From Nissolia schottii (lineage: Eukaryota; Streptophyta; Magnoliopsida; Fabales; Fabaceae), in assembly GCA_003254905.1 (NCBI GenBank), contig QANU01054017.1, positions 415,682 through 479,681 on the forward strand: a stretch of DNA of 64,000 bases. The letters are read 5' to 3'. Shown piece after piece: positions 59,260 through 64,000 of this stretch; the stretch's first letter is position 1, and each line of letters starts with the position of its first letter. The translations under genes and the position numbers were made by a program. The notes beneath the pieces are model-generated. The model did not search any database. It saw only the letters and a program-made list of their open reading frames with translations, and had not been told where the DNA came from.

Positions 59260-61517
59260 TTAGTGATAACCAATTGGAGCAGCAGCCTCCCTCAACTCTC
59301 GTCCTTGATAATGTATGTCCTGCAGTTTTACATTAAAATACCATCAGTATTCTTGATCATATCAAAATCACAGGAAAAAAGGAAAACCCCCTTAATTTTG
59401 TTAATAGAAGGATATGCATTATAAAGCTTACCGATGCAAAGTGGTTGACGTCACGGTGGTGAGCTTCATCAGCCCTCACAACCATGACCACATCCCTTAG
59501 AGTCGAGTCAGGTGGAAGCTGCCAATAGTCAATCGCTATGGCCGGCGCCGGGACATTCTCTATGTTGCCCTTGTCCAGCTCCTTCAGGAACTCAGTGTAA
59601 GAGTGTATTGCTTCCTCCTCAAGGTACCCAACCATGCGGTGAGCGAATTTCGGCGACACCAAATAGCCCAAGAAGTATGCGTTGAAGAAAACGCCTTGGA
59701 CGGTTATGACTAGAGCGCGCTCGTACCACCTTGGCTTGGCCACCTCCATGAAGGTCATTAGGTGCATACGCTCATTCTCTGCTTCTTCCAAAAGGGCCTT
59801 GACCCAGCCGCCACTGTGCTCGAATCGCCGCAGCGATTTGCAGTGGAGGAGCATGCCTCCTACCATGCCAGGGACGGCTGCCACAGTCTCGAGCATCATT
59901 GCTCGGCATCCATAACGCCTCTGTTACATTTGCACACAACATATATATGATATTATATAAGAACACATAATTCATCAAGGGGTGAAGAAATACTGCCACT
60001 GAGAATGGGTTTTATTATTATTTTTAATCAAGGTCGAAAAATACAGGACAATGACTTTTTTGAATGAAGTTGGCTTCAGTTTCATTTTGTAAGGAGGCAC
60101 TAAACTAATTATTCAAAGACTAATTTCTTGATTGTTGATGATCTGATTTATCAATAACTTAAACTATGTTATTTGGTTAAGCATCAGGTACCAAGGTAGT
60201 AGTGTTTAAAACATTAAATTGAAAATTGATTTGATTCTTTTTTATTTATTTGTTTATTTTTGCGATAGCACCTTAAAACGAAACCAAATCATGAAATTAG
60301 GCAAATGAAATAATCTCTTATTTTAAAATATTTAGAAACGATAGATCAAATCTTGTTTCATTTTTTTATTACAAACACTATCAAAGGATTTTTGATTAAT
60401 TCCACACGAAGATCAGTTTCAGAAATTGTTTAATTTTAAATTGAGAAAAGGGCTAATAAATTATATGGCAAAGACTAACATTTTATTCTTCATATTATTA
60501 TTACTACGAAATCAAAGGAATTATTATTAAATAGTAGAGGAGAAAATGAAAATAATAATAAAAAGAATCACCATCATCTTGGGGTGGAGTTTATAAACAA
60601 TAATAAAGCACTTCACATGCTTGTTAAACAACCTAATTAACCACACGCCAAACCAACCAAACATCACATGCATCAAGCATGATTGATCTAAAAGCAAAAC
60701 AACAAGAAACAACAAACATGAAACAAAACCTAAAAGTAACTTAAAAGATTAATTTTAATGAATTACCTGGAAGAACAGATCAGTTGGGTATCTGAGGGCC
60801 TTGACAGTCCAATAAGCCATCTTGTCCAGAAAAGTCACAGGGGCATGGTGCTTCTTCAGATCAATGCCAAGGTCTGCCTTGTAAGTCTCCCAAGGCTTCA
60901 AATCAAACAAAAAGAAACATTAACACAATAAACAAAAATACCCTGTGGTGTGTATTCTGATCTCATTCGATAGAGAGTGTTAAGGCACAGATCCACATGA
61001 ATAACACAACTCTTCCTCCAAAACCATCGCTCATCCAAACAAAATAAAATCATAAAATCACACAAGAAAACAAAAAGAAACGAGAATAAAGAAAAATGAT
61101 CAATGTGTGTTTAATTATACATACCCTGAAGCAATTCCACTTCCATTCTGTGCCATCTTGTTTGATAATCTTTGAAGGCTGAATACCCCAATAACTCTTA
61201 ACACCCTTATTCTCCTCATTTTTCCCACCAGCAGCAACACCATCACCGCTCTTTGAAGATGAATCAACAACCTTCTTCTCTTCAATGTTCTCTTTCTCTG
61301 GCAGGGCCAAAGTGCTTCCATTCCTTGCAAAACTGTTTCCATGAACCAGAGGAGCTCTAACCCAATTACCCAATTTGTTGGGAGCACCAACAACAATTTC
61401 ACCGCCGCCTAACCCCTTCGCCGCAGCCGCCACAGCGCCACCGCGAGCGGTGGAGAACAAGCGGGTGGCTGCCACCATCACTGCCGTGTTGGCCACACTA
61501 CCGCGACCCATCATCAT
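59260..61517 (-). CDS. AOX1: Alternative oxidase 1, mitochondrial precursor
   Basis: Cyanide-insensitive ubiquinol oxidase of the inner mitochondrial membrane (matrix side). It passes electrons from ubiquinol to oxygen and bypasses complexes III and IV. Exons: 61517-61125, 60895-60767, 59920-59432, 59319-59260, joining to 356 residues. Internal exon sizes (129, 489 and 57 nt plus stop) are the classic plant AOX pattern. The N-terminus ([20 protein letters not shown], then FSTARGG) is a mitochondrial presequence. Diiron ligands by position: E185, E224, H227, E275, E326, H329 (motifs [32 protein letters not shown]). Regulatory cysteines are C129 (WNCF) and C201 (LLHCKS). Residues such as [19 protein letters not shown] match the AOX1 subfamily, usually stress-inducible, rather than AOX2. 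Start chosen: first of three tandem ATGs. Confidence 0.95.
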
Positions 61518-61668
61518 CAACACGACCGCCACAATGGTCTAGATTTCAGAAAAAAGAATGCGGGATCAGAGTGCTTGTTTCTCGAGAAAATCAGAAGGAA
61601 AATATTGGAGGAAATTTTTGAGTTGTGATTTTTGTTTACGGAGAAAAAAGGGTTTGAGGGAGGGTCTG

Positions 61669-61676
61669 TATTTATA
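61669..61676 (-). promoter_or_regulatory. TATA box of AOX1
   Basis: TATAAATA on the minus strand, about 150 nt before the start codon, in a stretch reading CACCATATAAATACAGACC. This would give a 5' untranslated region of roughly 120-130 nt. Confidence 0.65.
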
Positions 61677-61759
61677 TGGTGATTTAATGCAAAGGATGTG
61701 GGGTTAGTAACGTAGATACGTTGTTTGGTTGGCATATGGCGGTGGAAGTTTGTGTTTGG

Positions 61760-63600
61760 CATGAAAATCTTTCTAGAACCATATGCTTAATATCTTAATT
61801 TGCGCTATAAGTATTCAAAGAATATATATGAATATTTTGGCAGATATCTTTTTATATAATTATTATGCCTTTTTAAGGATGCAATGATGCATGCTCTATC
61901 ATTTTATTATATAGTATGTGTTATAATTCATTGGATGCATAGTATTGCACATATATGCATGTTTTTACAATTTGTGTCCATAATGTTCATAAAAGTTGAG
62001 ATTTGTACTTATATAATTTTATTCTATTCCATTTCACATAGGTAGTATTTGGAATAGACGAAATAGGAAATTATTTAAAATAAATATTGTGTTTTAATTA
62101 AAAAATAAAAATTATTTTTTAAAAAATATTATGATTTTTTTAAAATTTAAAAACCTATTAAATTTGATATGGTCTTATAGAAATTGATTTGATTAATATA
62201 TATATAGACGCTACTCCATAGATATAATTTAAATTTATTAATTTATATTCGAGTAAAAATATAAATTGTGTATATACTATTATACTTGAAAAGGAAACAA
62301 ATTTTAAAAATATTAATTTAATTCTCTAACATATCATTTTCATTTCATTAAAATTTTTGACAATATTACAAATTAAAATAAAATTTTATACCTAGATTCT
62401 TTTTTAAAATAATTATTAAAACAAAATTGCATATTTTTTTAATAATATTACAGTTAAATAATTCCAAGTGAGAAGAACATTTTTTTTATGCTTAAGTTAT
62501 GAGAACAATTGAAAACTCATAAATAAAACCTTTTGATTTCAAAAAAGAAATTATATTACATCTTGTATTATTTAATTTGAGTTATGTTTTTTGTAATTTC
62601 TGTCAGTACTACTACCAGTTAGCGGCCATAATTGATCATTTATTTATTTATGAGTTTAATTTTTAGCAAGGATCATTTAATAAGTAAAAAATAATGTTTG
62701 CCATTTCTTGGAGACCAAGTACGTTGGATTTGCTTGTTCCACAAGTCAATGTTTTAACTCTGACCATAAACGCTCTGGAATATTCCATGCACGGGTTCGG
62801 CGTTCTGTTACATGCATTTCTTCAGTATTTTATTTCCACGTCAAGTAATTATAATATATGTGATAAAGGAATAGAATACGTACCAAAATTAAAAATCAAA
62901 GGTTCTTTGCATATTAACCGACTTAATAATAACGAACTAGGCACTCTAAAATATTTTATTACGAAAATCTATGTATGTATATCTATGTATATATCAATAT
63001 ATAAATAAGTGAAATCGATTTGAGTAAATTATTACACTGACACACTTAAATATTATTTAATAATACATGCATAAAATTAGCATTTTAGTTAAGTACAAAA
63101 GATGTGTTGTTTTAGAAACTTGATAACGATAGGTGAAAACAAAAGAAAAAGTCTATATATACAATAAAATGAGTGTCAATATATCGCTAACATACTATTA
63201 TACTTAAAAATACTCATAATTAGTGTGTAAGTGAGGAACAATTATTTTATTAGTAGTGAACTAGGATGGATGATGAATGTACGTTAGTACAATATTTAGT
63301 GTACACGTAGCACCAATTATATAAATTTTTTATATAAAAATCATTAATATAACTAAAAATATTTAAATTACTTTTGTGAACAAATAAATATTGCGTTACC
63401 TAATATTCATTATTGAATACCTAATGTAAGAGAATTTTATGCAATAGTTCAATGACCATGATTTTTTTTTTCTTTCTATTTTTACAAGACAATGGGCATG
63501 ACCTTGAATGATCTACTTTTACATACAATATTAAATAGTATTATTCTAAACTTTGAACTTTGCAAGTAGCTTTTAAAGAAAGAGGAAGGGACTTCAACAA
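61760..63600. other. AOX1 upstream intergenic DNA
   Basis: Very AT-rich. The open frame at 62694-63008 has no recognisable homology and degenerates into low complexity. No RNA gene or clear transposon end seen. Distal AOX1 regulatory sites may lie here, but none can be named from sequence alone. Confidence 0.5.
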
Positions 63601-63619
63601 CTCTCATAAAGTTATATCG

Positions 63620-64000
63620 GCTGGTGTTCATAAGTCAAATTAGGTTTGACCTGATAAAAAAATGATTGGATTGGTCTCAAGTAACTGAGTTAAGCCGGGT
63701 CAATCTTTTCTATTTTTGGTATACTACCTGACCTGACTTGACCAATCAATCAATAGGTCGAGTCAAGTCTTGGTTTACCCATTCATTTTATATATATATA
63801 TATNAAATTAATAATATAATAATAATTTTTTAAAAATAATATATATTATAAATAGGGCAAGTTGATTTATAAATTACTCATATGTTGGTATTCAAATCAA
63901 TAAATTTTTATTTGAGATTCAAACTTGAGCTTACCCAAAATATTTTAGGTTAATTCGAATTTTCAGATAAACAGGAGGTTTATCCAACGACCAACGTGCT
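63620..64000. repeat. Repeat-like DNA with GGTCAAGTC-type motifs
   Basis: Recurring TTGACC/GGTCAA words in both orientations (63640-63780) around a TA microsatellite that contains one undetermined base at 63804. It resembles, loosely, the GACCC-rich repeat at 9693-10395. Boundary lies beyond the window. Confidence 0.3.

Noticed and set aside
61518-61532. Extension of AOX1 upstream to a GTG at 61532
   Set aside because: GTG is not a normal plant start; three ATGs follow directly and match the AOX1 N-terminus.
62694-63008. 104-codon open frame upstream of AOX1
   Set aside because: No recognisable homology, the end is low-complexity, and the composition matches the surrounding AT-rich DNA.

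Overview
The window is plant nuclear DNA: intron-rich genes with GT-AG (and two GC-AG) introns, AT-rich intergenic sequence, and several transposon classes nested in one another. The AOX1-type alternative oxidase and the plant-type RecQ helicase and alpha-glucosidase point to a eudicot, plausibly a legume. That last step is inference from protein resemblance, not proof.

Three host genes look intact. (1) RECQL2, a RecQ DNA helicase, on the minus strand from 31775 down to 14302, with 20 coding exons that join to 703 codons; most of its 17.5 kb is transposon-filled intron. (2) A glycoside hydrolase family 31 alpha-glucosidase resembling Arabidopsis HGL1, on the plus strand at 46782-57378, with 23 exons and 1065 codons. 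(3) Mitochondrial alternative oxidase AOX1, on the minus strand from 61517 to 59260, with 4 exons and 356 codons. No tRNA, rRNA or other RNA gene was recognised.

The rest is mainly mobile DNA. 1-853: a miniature LTR element with a 33-bp minisatellite in its interior, its left LTR cut by the window edge. 3621-5869: a degenerate CACTA transposon with a 3-bp target duplication. About 9.39-13.9 kb: a 5'-truncated LINE carrying a repeat insertion and a 1.43-kb solo LTR. 18855-23717 and 24505 to about 27690: two Ty3/gypsy fossils in opposite orientations in two RECQL2 introns. 32087-33771 and 44619-46587: two non-coding Mutator-type elements with long inverted ends and perfect 9-bp target duplications, lying 311 bp and 195 bp upstream of the RECQL2 and GH31 start codons.

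The most unusual block is 34267-44585, a 10.3-kb Mutator-like element flanked by a perfect 9-bp duplication. It carries a Ulp1-like protease gene (plus strand) and a FAR1/MULE transposase gene (minus strand), arranged tail to tail and both decayed. Its introns and spacers are filled with roughly forty copies of a TTTGTGCA-centred motif, in tandem arrays of about 110, 217 and 245 bp whose strand switches between blocks. I saw this motif at this density nowhere else in the window.

The host genes belong to unrelated pathways (DNA repair, glucan/glycan metabolism, mitochondrial respiration). They share a neighbourhood, not a function. The link between them is structural: Mutator-type insertions sit at the 5' ends of two of the three genes.
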